NCBI RefSeq assembly: GCF_963678635.1
Contig: NC_087065.1
Location: 60,290,754 to 60,354,753, forward strand
Direction: 5' to 3'
Source of the DNA: Symsagittifera roscoffensis
Taxonomy: Eukaryota > Xenacoelomorpha > Acoela > Convolutidae
Length of the DNA: 64,000 nucleotides
A program made the translations under genes and the position numbers. Under the pieces are notes generated by a model. It worked only from the letters and a program-made list of their open reading frames with translations, ran no database searches and was not told the DNA's origin. Of this stretch, positions 48,647 to 59,315 are shown piece by piece; within the stretch, counting starts at the first letter, position 1; each line of letters begins with the position of its first letter.

Positions 48647-51600
48647 TCAGGCGATGCTCAAGTAGTACTTCTTGTGAAGATGCACCATTATCTCGGTTTC
48701 TGCAAAGACCACATGTAGGATAGCATACAATTCCCTCGAGCTCAGTTTGCCCCTGTTTGGGTCGTACACCGGCATCGAGACCTCCACTATTCCTCTTTCA
48801 ATCATGAAGTCACGTAGTCTTGTCAGTGCCAATATCACGTGTTCGGGATCAATTATGTTTCTGTCGTTGACTCTCGTTACTAGGAAGCAGAGGTATTTGC
48901 CCGGGACTTGTGCTACTGACGGTGGAAGCGCTGCCATGCCTCCCAGTCCCGGCCTCTGTCTGAACAGGAACTCTACGTTCTGGTACTCTCTTTTGAAGTC
49001 AGCCTCCAATCTTGACTTGAAACTCATGTCCGCCGTGATGCAGATCGCGTTGGTCCTGTTTGACAGGATGAAGTCGCTATCCGTTATCATGATGTTCTCT
49101 GAGTATTCATTGGGTATTTCGAATTTCGTTTTGAAATTCCTTCCTATGGTAGGCTCTGGTTCTTCTTCCTCCAGTTCCAATCCGCTTGTTTCCCTCACTT
49201 CCTTGAGCTTCTTTATCATCAAATTTTCGGTGTGGGTAAGTCCTACCCCCACTCCCCGGACAAAAATATTTATCGACGTCCCCGTCGATGTAGTCGGGTC
49301 TGAATTGTCCTTGGGGATGTCCAGTGGCCTGTCTGTTGCTGTCCATCCGAAAAGAGGGTCCTCTGTCTTCATGTAATTTGCTGCTGATATATCGACTTGC
49401 TGAATGCTTTGTCCTTCGTGGCTCTCGTCTTTGACATCACGCATCCACTCTAGAATCCTCAAGTTCGTGTTCTCCCTCCTTTCTATTTCACTCTGCTCGA
49501 GATCCGTCTCCAATTCTGGCGTCGAGTAATCATCCTGCGGATAATGTCCACCATCGTCAATCACTTGCCATTCCTCTTCGGCCTCCAGTTCGCCTGCGCT
49601 TAGTAGTTCATCGCCCAACTTGTCTGGCTGTATCTTATCGATCAAGAAGTCATCCCCGTACCTATTGTACCTCATACCTGTTCGTTTACGATTGCCCGTC
49701 CTGGTTTCCGGTGGTGTTGGTCGATCCGGTTCCATCCACTTCGGTACCTCGTTTTGCTCGGGATCGTTCCAGTCTTCTTCTACAAATGAACCTGCATCCG
49801 ACTCCACTTCTATCTTTTCGTTGTCGTCCAAACTCAAGTTCTCATTACCATCATTTTTCTCTCTAGTGCCTTTCTCATTCACTTCGCACGCTGGTTCCAC
49901 CACCAGGTACTCAAGACCTTCCATGTCTTTTGGCAGGCACCAGTCCTCCGGAGACGGAATGTGAGGCTTCAGATTTTCGTAATGTGCTGCTCGCCCTGTA
50001 CTCAAGCGATAGAACCTTCCTTGTTGATGTACTTCCGTAATCATGAACGGTCCTCTCCATTTCTTGAGTAGTTTCTTTGTTCCCTTGGGCGGTATGACAT
50101 TTTGGAAAACCCACACGTATTGGCCCACTTCGTATGGCTTTGCTCTTAGTATCTTTTCGTCATATTTCTTGCGTTGCCTCATTTGCGCTTGCGCCGTGTT
50201 TCTCCGACATAGCTCGTTTAGCTCTTGTTGTCTTTTGATCGCTTCCTTCACGTATGCTTGAGGTGACGTCCTCTTCCCCTCGTACTCCGGGTAGAAGAAT
50301 GTTAGAGGCATTGCCCTTTCCCTGCCTGTCAACATCATGAAAGGACTGATACCCGTCGTTGAGTGCTGAGTACTATTATAGGCTCCTACTACTTGTGGCA
50401 GGTATTTGTCCCAGTCCGTCATGTATCTCGAGCAGTACACCCTGAGCATGTTGACCAGTGTCCTGTTCTGTCTCTCTACCAACCCATTGGTCTGTGGATG
50501 ATAGGTCGTCGAGTGTGCTTGAGCAATGTGTGATCTCTTCATCAATTCTTTTGTCAAGTCCCCCACAAAAGCCTTGCCGTTGTCTGACTGGAAAGTCATT
50601 GGACAACCATATCGCGATATCCAATGCGTTATCAGGTGATCACATGTCTCCTCTGCTGAGGCTGTCTGGCACGGAACCGCTTCCGCCAACTTGGTGAAGT
50701 GATCTATTATAACTAGTATTTGGTTATAACCCGACTCCGTCATGCAGATTTTCTGATGGTCTATCTGCACCACTTCATTGAATTCCGAACTCTCGACAGA
50801 CTTGAGGGGAAACTTCATCTTCCTTGGGTCTTTTACTTGAAGGCATGCTAGGCAGGCATTCACCCACCTCTCGCAAGCTTTTCTCATTCCCGGCCAGTCA
50901 AACCTGTGAAGTATCCTTTGTTGTACTTTATCTATCCCCTGATGGCCCATCTGGTCGTGTGATCTGAAAAGCACTTCCGTTTGGTACAGTTGTGGTAGTA
51001 TGATGAGGTTGTGTTTGTGTATTATCTTTTCCTCATCTCTTCTCTTGCACGCTACCACCCCTTCCGCTGTGTGATAAAGTAAGTCTCTTTTTTCTTTGTA
51101 GAACTGGCTCAAGATCTTGTAGCTGTCTTCCTCAAGTTCCCCCTTCTCCTTGACTCCAGAATGGATCCATTTGGAGAGGTTACTTGTCATTTTGTCATTC
51201 TTCTGGGCCCTTATTAGGTCAGACAGTCTATATCTCGCCTTAACGTGCTCCTTTAGCGCCATGATCTGTCCATTCATCTCACCAGGGTTGTGGATGTCAT
51301 CGCTCAGTTTCACACATATTATCCTTTTCACGATTTTCATGTCGTCCTCTGGTACCAGATTCGTTCTCACGTTTGAGTTGCACGATAGTTCCCTAAGTGG
51401 CTTTCTTGAAACTGCTATTTTCTCGAGCTCTTCTCCACCTCGTACCTCTTGTATTTCCAGATTGTACGTCCCTGAAGATGGATCTGTCTGTAGTTCCCTG
51501 TCGTGCTGTCTCATCTTCTCTTCCGCCAGTATCATGCATAGACTGTCTTGATCTTCACTGCTCTCATCCGAGTCTTCATCCCATTCTTTACGCTCCCCGG

Positions 51601-54600
51601 ACAATTTTCCTTCTCCGGTTTCGTCTCCTTCCATGAATCTGGACCACTCCCCGGACTCTTGATCTAGTCCCAGGTGTTCAATTTCTCCTCTGAATGTCAC
51701 TTTCTTATCCCTGACTTTTGTTTGCTCCAGAATTTTCTCGGGGATTTTCTCAACTAGTGATCGCACAACTTCCTTGCTATCAGTGGTGCTTTCTTTTGAG
51801 ATGTCAGTATTGTTCACTGTTTTTTCTCTCCGAAGTATGGTTAGTTCCGGTGCCTCCTGACCTTTCCCTTGGATCACGGGCTTATCATCTGATAGTTTCT
51901 CAAGCAACCTCATTAAGTCTTCATCTATTCGGACCGTTCCCTCCTCTACCTGGGTGAGATCATAACCTTTTGCCTTGAGTGTCTCCCTCACGATTTTGGA
52001 CTTGAGCATTATTCCTATCGGAATCCCACTGCTTTTCTTCAAGATGGTCTTTTCAAGAGTTTCTTTCGGCAATTCGGGATGATCTTCAATCGGTTTGCCT
52101 GATTTGTCCAGCCATCTCGTGAGTGGAAGACTGTTGTACGTTTCTTTGTCCATGAAGGAGAAGCCATCTTTGATCTCAGGTCTGTCCGCCTCTCTTTGTT
52201 CTTGCCTCTCGTAGAACTCCGTCTTCTTACTCAAGCTGTCAGCATTTTGATGTTTATCTCGTGTTCTGTGCTCAATTATCATGTTGTATCCATCCAAGCG
52301 AACTATCCACCTCCCAATATAGCTCTGGTCCATTGAGTACGTTTTCAGCCAGCTTAGTGCTCGGTTGTCGACTCGCAGCTTGAAGGGCTCACTGCCTAGG
52401 TATGCTCTGTATTTTTCGACAAAGGTGACCACCGCGAACATCTCTGCTTTCGGTGCTCCGTACTTCATTTCTGTGTCACTTAGGACCTTGCTCCCGTATG
52501 CTATTGGTCTCAAGACTGTCTTCCCATTCCATTCTTGTTCTTGATGGAGAATCCCAGAAATAGCGACTACTGACGCGTCCGTGTCTAGCACGTACATCCC
52601 CTTCTCTGTCGGCATACCCAGTACTGGTGCCTCACATAGCTCTTTCTTTATTCTCTGGAATGACTCTTCTGCCGCGTTGTTCCACGTGAACTTCTTGCCC
52701 TTATGTCTCATTAGTTGTTGCATCGGGTATACCTTGTCCGCATAGCCCTTGATGAATTCTCTATAATAGTTGGCGAAACCCAGGAAGCTCATCAGCTGGT
52801 GCTCCGTCTTCGGTGATTTCCAGGTTAGGACTGCTTCCACGGCGTCTGGATCAGGTCTGATGCCGTGCTTATCTACCATCCTTCCCAAGTATTTAATCGA
52901 GTCCTTGAGTATCTCGCACTTTGATGGTTTACACTTCAGCCCCGATCTTTTCATGCACGCGAACACCTCGTCAAGCCTCTCGATGTGGTCTTCTAGTGTC
53001 GGCGTTGCTATTACCACGTCGTCCACGTAGCACATTACCAGGTTGCCGTACTTCTTCGTCACGCCTATCAACGCGTGTGCCATCAGCCGCTGAAACGTGG
53101 CTGTTGCATTGCAGAGTCCAAACGGCATCCGTTTCCATTGAAACAGACCCAACTCGCAGGCGAACCCTGTCTTGTCCCTGTCTTGCTTCCTTAATGGTAC
53201 CTGCCAAAAGGCCGAGCCTAAATCAAGAGTCGTAAAAAATTTCGCATCACCTAACTTCGAGAGGCTCTCATCAATTCTAGGTATGGGATAGGCATCCTTC
53301 ACCGTGACGGAGTTCAGGTATCGAAAGTCACAACAAAACCTTAACTGGTCGCCTTTCTTTTTGGCCATCACTACTCCACACGCCCACGGTGACTTGGATG
53401 GTTCTATCATGTCATACTCTAGTAACGTTTCGATTTCTTTTCTACACGCGTCCGATTTGTGTGGGGTCATGCGCCTCGCCCCCTCCCTGTGTGGTACCGC
53501 GTTTTCCTCAAGTTCAATTTCATGTTCAACAAAATTACAACACCCGATATCCGCCTTATGCCTTGAAAAGACCTCCTCGTTTCGCTCTAGTACGTCCTTG
53601 ATAGCTTCGAGCTGTTCATCTTTCAGTTTGCCCCTTAAATGTTCAATCTCCGGCAGAACCGGTTTATCAGTTTGCATTTCATCTAGTGTGGGTCGCTCTG
53701 GAAAGTTCGAACAGCTCGAAAGCCCATCGTCCGTTTCTGACTTAAGTGATTTGATAAGACCTGAAGAATCTTTTATTCTCTGCAATCGTCTCAAGATACA
53801 AATTTTGTCCCTGTGGTTGGGACAATCAACAACTTCATTTTGTTTTGAGTTTTCAATTGTTTCATATCGAGTTTTAACCGGTAAAGCATATCCCAGCTTC
53901 CTCCCTCTCTGTATCGTGATCGGTATATCAAGGGTATTCAACAAGACACTGACGCAGAGGCCGCTCTTCGTTATCGAAAATGATCTTCCTAAAACAGCAG
54001 CGCTTTGACTATTGGGATTCGGAACTATACACACTTGCTTGTTGTCACTTAGTTCATTATAATTTTTCATCCTCAAGCTTACGATTGCCGCTTCATTAGC
54101 TTTTAACCTCACTCTCCTACTCAAGAATACCGGTGCTTTGTTTTCATTCGCCATTATTAAATTTACCGGTTTGATTGCGTACCTCCTATCCGGGTTCCGT
54201 ATCCTGAACATTGCATTATTTAGATCAATCGTTACGTCGAAATTCCTGATGAAGTCTCTGCCCAAAATGAATTGGTCAGATTCATCTAGGTTTTCTACCA
54301 CGATGAAGCTCATCCACAGGTTACGTTCCCCCAAATTGAGGGCTATTATCGGCGTCCTGCCCAGCACCCGTAGGGCCCCTTTGTTTGCAGCTGACAGCCG
54401 TATTCTCGAGTCTATCAAGTCACCTTTGTCAAAGCCCATCTTTTCCCATGTTTCGATTGGTATGACGCTCAAGACTGCTCCCGTGTCAAGTAATCCACGC
54501 AACTGAGCCTTTTTGCCATTTATGTCTAGCACGTGCCCTGTCACGTCTGCTTCCGTCCCGATGTGCATTGCATCTTCTTCAAGCATGGCACAGTGTCCGA

Positions 54601-57454
54601 TCGATCTTACTTTCAACTCTTCTTTCCCTACATAGATTTGTCCAATTAGGTCTTCGTCGCATGTTATCATCGTCTTGGTATAGATGTTGATTCCATCTAT
54701 ATTTAGCATGACCTCGTGTGGACCATAAGCTTCAGTGTACCTATTATCAACACGTACCGATTTGCTGCCCCCTCTCGTGAGTAGTGCCCTGAGCGCTCTA
54801 GAAGTCGTTTGTGGACTTATTCCACTCAAGTAGTCTGCATACACGTCAATGTGCATTATCGTCTGGTCGCTCGGCTCGCTCAAGTTTCTGGTTACCTCGT
54901 CTCCGCCCACTGTGATTATCGACATTATTCTTGCTCCGATTTTCGATATTCCAAAAGGTTTACCTGTCACCATTTTCACGGTGTTACAATTCCCGGTCTT
55001 CATTGAGCCCGTTCTAGCCTCTGGTATTGAGTTCGATCCGGTTAATGCTCCGTTAAAATTCTGTCTTTCGATCTCCAACTTTAGTCGTTGCTCTATTTCT
55101 TTCGCAGCCAGATCTTGTTTCACTTTGGCAATTGCTTCCGTCGCCGCTTTCTCATAATTTATCTCTAGAGAGCTTCCGGCCGCGGACTCTAACGCACCGC
55201 TAACATGTGTCACAGCTTTCACTGTCTTCGTCGGCAATTCGGTGTTTGGTGCCCCCAAGTTCCTAGATTCAAACTCGTTTTGCCTGTTCCGCTGATTCTG
55301 CACCGCCGCTAATGCCAACTTATGTTTGGGGTGATTCTGGTCCTTGACCGCTTCCCAGAACAAGGGACAATCCATTCTGAAGTGCCCCTCCTGGTTACAG
55401 AAGAAGCATCTGGCGCCTATCTTGATGATTAAGCCGTTATAGTACTCGTGTTCCTGCATCTGGCTCATATCCTCTTCATCCGGTGCATAACCTAGGCTCT
55501 TCATGCCTTGTTTGTACGTTGTGCAGTCAGCCACATGATGATCCGCTGACCCGCAGTTCGCGCATGATCTGCGCTTGTCCATATCATCTCTAGGTTTGTA
55601 CCATGATGACCTCTGGGGTTGGCTTCCCCCTTGCGTGTTCCTGTTTTCGGAATATGAGTACTTCTTAGGTTTCATCAGCATGTATTCTCTTGATTTCTGT
55701 CTCATTTCTTCTGGGGTGGGTGCGCTGTCCTTCGACAATGTGTAGTATGTTGCTAACATTGTCCTTAAGTCATCACTTTTCACCCCATCGATGAACTTCG
55801 AGGCAATGCTAAAGTTCCGTCTATTTGTCGACTCCTCTGGGTCACTCCTCCTTCTCAAGCTCTCGAGGTCATCTAGGAACCGATCTATTGACTCGTCGTC
55901 CCTCTGCCTTCTCTTTTCAAATCGCATCATCGCTTGGTGACCCTTCATGCCTGACCCGAACCGATTCAGCAATATCTCGAAGATCTTGTCCGCGGTGTCG
56001 CGTTCTTCCTCCTTCTTTGCGACCACGCATTTTAATGCCGTTCCTTCCAAGTTGCTCAGTATGGCTGTACATGCTTGTCTTTCGTCACTCAAGTTATCTT
56101 GTTCTAGATGTAATCTCATCACTTCCACCCAAGTGTCAATGCATCCATCGGAGTCGTCCTTGAATTCTTTTGGCTTCTTGAATGTCTTTCTTGATTTTCC
56201 CTCTCTCCTGTCGCTCGAGTCAGTGTTCCTCGTGGCGAAGGCCTCTAGAGTCCTGTTCATCATCTCCCAAGTGCTGGCCCATGTCATAGCATCCGGTCCT
56301 GTGTTGCTGTTAGCTGTTGAATCTCCCGGAGCAGTCGTTGTATTCGACGTTCCATTCTTCATTATTGTTTTCGCAGCTGTTGGTGCTATGCTTATCGCAT
56401 CCCTGGTTAAGGGCAACGGTGTCGATTGTCGTTTGTTCCTTTGTGGTTCTGCAAAGTCAACTCTGGTGCCTTGCGTACGATCCGCTGCCGGTCTTTCTTG
56501 TGGAGTAGAACCTCTCAAGATTGCATCCAACTTTGCCTGTATTTCACACGAACTCTCGGCTTGACTCCTGCTCATTGTGTCCATTCTCCTTTCCAGGCTC
56601 CCTAATTGGCTGTTGACATCATCATATCGGTTCTTCAACTGTTGCATGTCTGTTTTGATGTTCTTTTCTCGTTCTTCATTGGTGGCTTCTACCTTATCTG
56701 ACATTTCCTTGAGTCTCTCATCTGTTGCCTTAGCTAGGTTAAAATAACTGTCTAGATACTCGTGCTTGTTGTATCTTATCTCCTTTTTTATCACCTCTCT
56801 GTCTTCTTCACTGTGCTTAAGTCTTTTGTCAATCTGATTTAATTTCGCCAACAAGTCACCCAGCTCAATGTTAGTCTCTTCATGGTCAGCTGTCGGTCTC
56901 TCTTCGGCCGTAGCCTCTGCTTTAGCTTGTTCCTCTCTTGGATTGGCTTCTGAGGTCTTCGTGCTCACTGTCCCAAACGTTCGTGCTCTTTCTGCTTTTG
57001 GTTCTTCAGTCACATTTTCTTTTGTTTTTATTCCGAACATTATTCCCAATTTTTCCGTAAAAGATGTCCTCTTTACTTGAGAGTCTTCTTTCACCGTTTC
57101 TTCGGTGTTGCCTATTGCATCTTCCGCGTCATCTATCGGTGAGAACTCTATGGGTTTCTGGTTCGGTTCCTCTGCATTGGGCATTGGAGTTGACTCTGTC
57201 GCCATCTTCCTTGTTTCATCCACACTTTGATCGGGTGTCTCTAGATCAATCTCGATGGTGGGTTCTACTCGCTCCCCTTCCGTGCCCTCTTTCGCCCTGT
57301 TCTCCGCTGTACTCCTTGTGCTGACCATGTTAACTGAAAAGTTCGTCTTCGTTATCTTTGGGCCCGTTGATGTCGTTCCGCGCAGCGATGAATTATATTT
57401 CGTGTTTGATCCACTTGACCTTTTTTCGAGCACCGGTACCCTACTCCGCCTCAT
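48647..57454 (-). CDS. gag-pol: ORF1 of element D: 2935-aa Gag-Pol polyprotein with macro-like C-terminus
   Basis: Intact ORF; the start MRRSRVP is supported by the matching ATG in element C. Gag: coiled coil about 200-310, capsid-like region about 390-590, CCHC knuckles at 631-644 and 683-696. Protease DTGAV at 990-994 with ILGRDF at 1063-1068. RT about 1340-1560: catalytic Asp1411 (TTLDLGSAF) and YVDD at 1476-1479. RNase H: D1624, E1671, D1696, D1739. Integrase: H2166, H2171, C2201, C2204, then D2232, D2291, E2327 (35 residues between the last two) and a GPF-type motif (WRGPF, 2466-2470). No chromodomain is evident. A tail of about 430 residues follows; 2787-2930 reads as a macro-domain-like fold (FLVT, SMPVYDP, VVFAETEI). 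Gag and Pol share one frame, so no frameshift separates them. Expected to be cleaved by its own protease. Confidence 0.95.
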   Translation of the reverse strand: MRRSRVPVLEKRSSGSNTKYNSSLRGTTSTGPKITKTNFSVNMVSTRSTAENRAKEGTEGERVEPTIEIDLETPDQSVDETRKMATESTPMPNAEEPNQKPIEFSPIDDAEDAIGNTEETVKEDSQVKRTSFTEKLGIMFGIKTKENVTEEPKAERARTFGTVSTKTSEANPREEQAKAEATAEERPTADHEETNIELGDLLAKLNQIDKRLKHSEEDREVIKKEIRYNKHEYLDSYFNLAKATDERLKEMSDKVEATNEEREKNIKTDMQQLKNRYDDVNSQLGSLERRMDTMSRSQAESSCEIQAKLDAILRGSTPQERPAADRTQGTRVDFAEPQRNKRQSTPLPLTRDAISIAPTAAKTIMKNGTSNTTTAPGDSTANSNTGPDAMTWASTWEMMNRTLEAFATRNTDSSDRREGKSRKTFKKPKEFKDDSDGCIDTWVEVMRLHLEQDNLSDERQACTAILSNLEGTALKCVVAKKEEERDTADKIFEILLNRFGSGMKGHQAMMRFEKRRQRDDESIDRFLDDLESLRRRSDPEESTNRRNFSIASKFIDGVKSDDLRTMLATYYTLSKDSAPTPEEMRQKSREYMLMKPKKYSYSENRNTQGGSQPQRSSWYKPRDDMDKRRSCANCGSADHHVADCTTYKQGMKSLGYAPDEEDMSQMQEHEYYNGLIIKIGARCFFCNQEGHFRMDCPLFWEAVKDQNHPKHKLALAAVQNQRNRQNEFESRNLGAPNTELPTKTVKAVTHVSGALESAAGSSLEINYEKAATEAIAKVKQDLAAKEIEQRLKLEIERQNFNGALTGSNSIPEARTGSMKTGNCNTVKMVTGKPFGISKIGARIMSIITVGGDEVTRNLSEPSDQTIMHIDVYADYLSGISPQTTSRALRALLTRGGSKSVRVDNRYTEAYGPHEVMLNIDGINIYTKTMITCDEDLIGQIYVGKEELKVRSIGHCAMLEEDAMHIGTEADVTGHVLDINGKKAQLRGLLDTGAVLSVIPIETWEKMGFDKGDLIDSRIRLSAANKGALRVLGRTPIIALNLGERNLWMSFIVVENLDESDQFILGRDFIRNFDVTIDLNNAMFRIRNPDRRYAIKPVNLIMANENKAPVFLSRRVRLKANEAAIVSLRMKNYNELSDNKQVCIVPNPNSQSAAVLGRSFSITKSGLCVSVLLNTLDIPITIQRGRKLGYALPVKTRYETIENSKQNEVVDCPNHRDKICILRRLQRIKDSSGLIKSLKSETDDGLSSCSNFPERPTLDEMQTDKPVLPEIEHLRGKLKDEQLEAIKDVLERNEEVFSRHKADIGCCNFVEHEIELEENAVPHREGARRMTPHKSDACRKEIETLLEYDMIEPSKSPWACGVVMAKKKGDQLRFCCDFRYLNSVTVKDAYPIPRIDESLSKLGDAKFFTTLDLGSAFWQVPLRKQDRDKTGFACELGLFQWKRMPFGLCNATATFQRLMAHALIGVTKKYGNLVMCYVDDVVIATPTLEDHIERLDEVFACMKRSGLKCKPSKCEILKDSIKYLGRMVDKHGIRPDPDAVEAVLTWKSPKTEHQLMSFLGFANYYREFIKGYADKVYPMQQLMRHKGKKFTWNNAAEESFQRIKKELCEAPVLGMPTEKGMYVLDTDASVVAISGILHQEQEWNGKTVLRPIAYGSKVLSDTEMKYGAPKAEMFAVVTFVEKYRAYLGSEPFKLRVDNRALSWLKTYSMDQSYIGRWIVRLDGYNMIIEHRTRDKHQNADSLSKKTEFYERQEQREADRPEIKDGFSFMDKETYNSLPLTRWLDKSGKPIEDHPELPKETLEKTILKKSSGIPIGIMLKSKIVRETLKAKGYDLTQVEEGTVRIDEDLMRLLEKLSDDKPVIQGKGQEAPELTILRREKTVNNTDISKESTTDSKEVVRSLVEKIPEKILEQTKVRDKKVTFRGEIEHLGLDQESGEWSRFMEGDETGEGKLSGERKEWDEDSDESSEDQDSLCMILAEEKMRQHDRELQTDPSSGTYNLEIQEVRGGEELEKIAVSRKPLRELSCNSNVRTNLVPEDDMKIVKRIICVKLSDDIHNPGEMNGQIMALKEHVKARYRLSDLIRAQKNDKMTSNLSKWIHSGVKEKGELEEDSYKILSQFYKEKRDLLYHTAEGVVACKRRDEEKIIHKHNLIILPQLYQTEVLFRSHDQMGHQGIDKVQQRILHRFDWPGMRKACERWVNACLACLQVKDPRKMKFPLKSVESSEFNEVVQIDHQKICMTESGYNQILVIIDHFTKLAEAVPCQTASAEETCDHLITHWISRYGCPMTFQSDNGKAFVGDLTKELMKRSHIAQAHSTTYHPQTNGLVERQNRTLVNMLRVYCSRYMTDWDKYLPQVVGAYNSTQHSTTGISPFMMLTGRERAMPLTFFYPEYEGKRTSPQAYVKEAIKRQQELNELCRRNTAQAQMRQRKKYDEKILRAKPYEVGQYVWVFQNVIPPKGTKKLLKKWRGPFMITEVHQQGRFYRLSTGRAAHYENLKPHIPSPEDWCLPKDMEGLEYLVVEPACEVNEKGTREKNDGNENLSLDDNEKIEVESDAGSFVEEDWNDPEQNEVPKWMEPDRPTPPETRTGNRKRTGMRYNRYGDDFLIDKIQPDKLGDELLSAGELEAEEEWQVIDDGGHYPQDDYSTPELETDLEQSEIERRENTNLRILEWMRDVKDESHEGQSIQQVDISAANYMKTEDPLFGWTATDRPLDIPKDNSDPTTSTGTSINIFVRGVGVGLTHTENLMIKKLKEVRETSGLELEEEEPEPTIGRNFKTKFEIPNEYSENIMITDSDFILSNRTNAICITADMSFKSRLEADFKREYQNVEFLFRQRPGLGGMAALPPSVAQVPGKYLCFLVTRVNDRNIIDPEHVILALTRLRDFMIERGIVEVSMPVYDPNRGKLSSRELYAILHVVFAETEIMVHLHKKYYLSIA
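48665..49096 (-). other. Macro-domain-like region at the C-terminus of Pol (residues ~2787-2930)
   Basis: Pattern by eye: an early strand plus loop (ENIMITDSDFILSNRTNAIC), an Asp-containing strand end (ITADMSF), helix with DFKREY, a Gly-rich turn (GLGGMAALPP), strand YLCFLVT, helix ALTRLRDFMIERGI, strand VEVSMPVYD, helix REL...VVFAETE and strand IMVHLHK. This is the order seen in small ADP-ribose-binding macro domains of the TARG1/OARD1 type. The usual GCG-type loop after the SMP strand is replaced by YDPNRG, so ligand binding or hydrolysis may be altered. Element B keeps the second half (26437-26800). The fold is inferred, not tested. Confidence 0.55.
49251..49262 (-). promoter_or_regulatory. 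Internal copy of the polypurine-type tract (central-PPT candidate)
   Basis: In element sense TGTCCGGGGAGT, the same tract that abuts the 3' LTR, here inside the pol tail and followed by a G-rich run (GGGGGTAGG). Two more copies occur at 51592-51603 and 51646-51656. Some retroviruses use an internal PPT as a second plus-strand primer; that role here is inference. Confidence 0.35.
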
Positions 57455-57714
57455 TATTTCTATTTACAACTGCTTCTATTTACAATTTTATTATATACAC
57501 GATTCTATTCTAAGGGTAAAAAAAATATTTTTTGTGGTAACAAATTCTGTACAACGTGTTAAAAACCTTATCCAATTCTCTTTCTAAAACCTCCGAAAAA
57601 TTTTCCTTAATTTGGTCTTAACCCTACCTATTTCGATTTGTCTTATTCTGTCTTAAAACGCACTTGTTGTAATTTGACTTCAATTTCTATACCGTCCCAA
57701 GACTATTCGTCACT

Positions 57715-58490
57715 ATCACAGTACTCTCCGTTAGTGTCCTAAGACCCTTGTACCAAGACCACTGTTCCAAGACTAGTGTCCCAAGACTACTGTCCCAAGA
57801 CCAGTGTCCCAAGGCTAGTGTCCCAAGACTACTGTCCCAAGGCTAGTGTCCCAAGGCTAGTGTCCCAAGACTACTGTCCCAAGGGTAGTGTCCCAAGACC
57901 AGTGTCCCAAGACTACTGTCCCAAGACTAGTGTCCCAAGGCTAGTGTCCCAAGACTACTGTCCCAAGACTAGTGTCCCAAGGGTAGTGTCCCAAGACCAG
58001 TGTCCCAAGGCTGGTGTCCCAAGACTAGTGTCCCAAGACTAGTGTCCCAAGGGTAGTGTCCCAAGACCAGTGTCCCAAGGCTGGTGTCCCAAGACTAGTG
58101 TCCCAAGACTAGTGTCCCAAGACCACTGTCCCAAGACTGTCCCAAGACCACTGTCCCAAGACCCTGTCCCAAGACCACTGTCCCAAGACCCCTGTCCCAA
58201 GACCCTGTCCCAAGACCACTGTCCCAAGGCCCTGTCCCAAGACCCTGTCCCAAGACCCTGTCCCAAGACCACTGTCCCAAGACCACTGTCCCAAGACCCT
58301 GTCCCAAGACCACTGTCCCAAGACCCTGTCCCAAGACCCTGTCCCAAGACCACTGTCCCAAGACCACTGTCCCAAGACCCTGTCCCAAGACCACTGTCCC
58401 AAGACCCTGTTCCAAGACCACTGTCCCAAGACCCTGTCCCAAGACCACTATCCCAAGACTGCTCTGTCCCAAGACTTCTTCGGTCTTGTC
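57715..58490 (-). repeat. Short tandem array, core CTTGGGACAG, in element D leader
   Basis: About 50 copies of TGTCCCAAG (plus strand) spaced 13-15 bp, with interleaved ACTAG, ACCAC, ACC and GCTAG variants. In element sense the core is CTTGGGACA, shared with the 21-bp array of element C. The array is direct and near-continuous, without unique spacers. Confidence 0.9.
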
Positions 58491-59315
58491 CCAATACTCG
58501 TCACGGAGTGTCTTCCTCGTTGTAGGGTCTTCTTGAACCACCGTACCTTGTACCACCACTCAAGCTCTAGTAAAATTTTCCCAAAAACCCTCTCTTAAAA
58601 GCCAAATGCTGACCCCCCTCTTCTTTTTGGTTGTTTCTATTTCAATGTAGGTGCGCAGGTATCTTGTGATCACCTGTTCGTATAAAACCAAACACAAATC
58701 CTCAATAAAATGCAACAAAAATTTTAAGTAAGAAAAATAATAAAAACAGAAAAATGAGCCCACCTAAAATTTAAAGGTGACCAATGTCTACCTTTCGTCT
58801 AAAAAAAATGTCTGGTACCTAATTGCCACGCGTTTTCCTCCCCCCACTAGTGATCTTATGGGGTATCACAAAAGCTGTCTATATCCGGTCCCCCCTACCA
58901 AACCAACCAGCGTACCAGCCTTAACTCGAGTTGGATTTTGGATCTCCACCTAATATTACCAACGCGTGTTAATTTCTAATGTAACTAAGTCAACGATGTC
59001 GACTAATTAGTTACTCTAATTTCCCCCTTTTTGCAATTTACAACCGCCAACCTCTAGCCTAACCAGTCCCCCTTCTAACCTCCCCCCTTTCTAGTCCCCC
59101 TTCTTAAGCCTAAAAATTACTTTAAGCGCCGGGTGCTAAACCTCTCAAGAGAAAACCGTAGACCTGTTTCCAGGCCTGCTCAAGTAAAAACGTTCCTCAA
59201 AACTGGGGGATTTCGCTTATCCAATTTTACACTTATCTCCTATAATGTAATGTGGATTCTAACGATACCCGTTCTGCCTAACTTGAGAACTCGAGAATTG
59301 CCAAATCCTTCTTGG

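Noticed and set aside
57715-58490. CRISPR-like array of short direct repeats
   Set aside because: Units of 13-15 bp are nearly continuous with no unique spacers and lie in a retrotransposon leader; this is a minisatellite.
58039-58559. ORFs over the D leader array (repeats of PKTSVPRL type and the reverse)
   Set aside because: Same cause: low-complexity translation of a repeat in all frames; not conserved in C.
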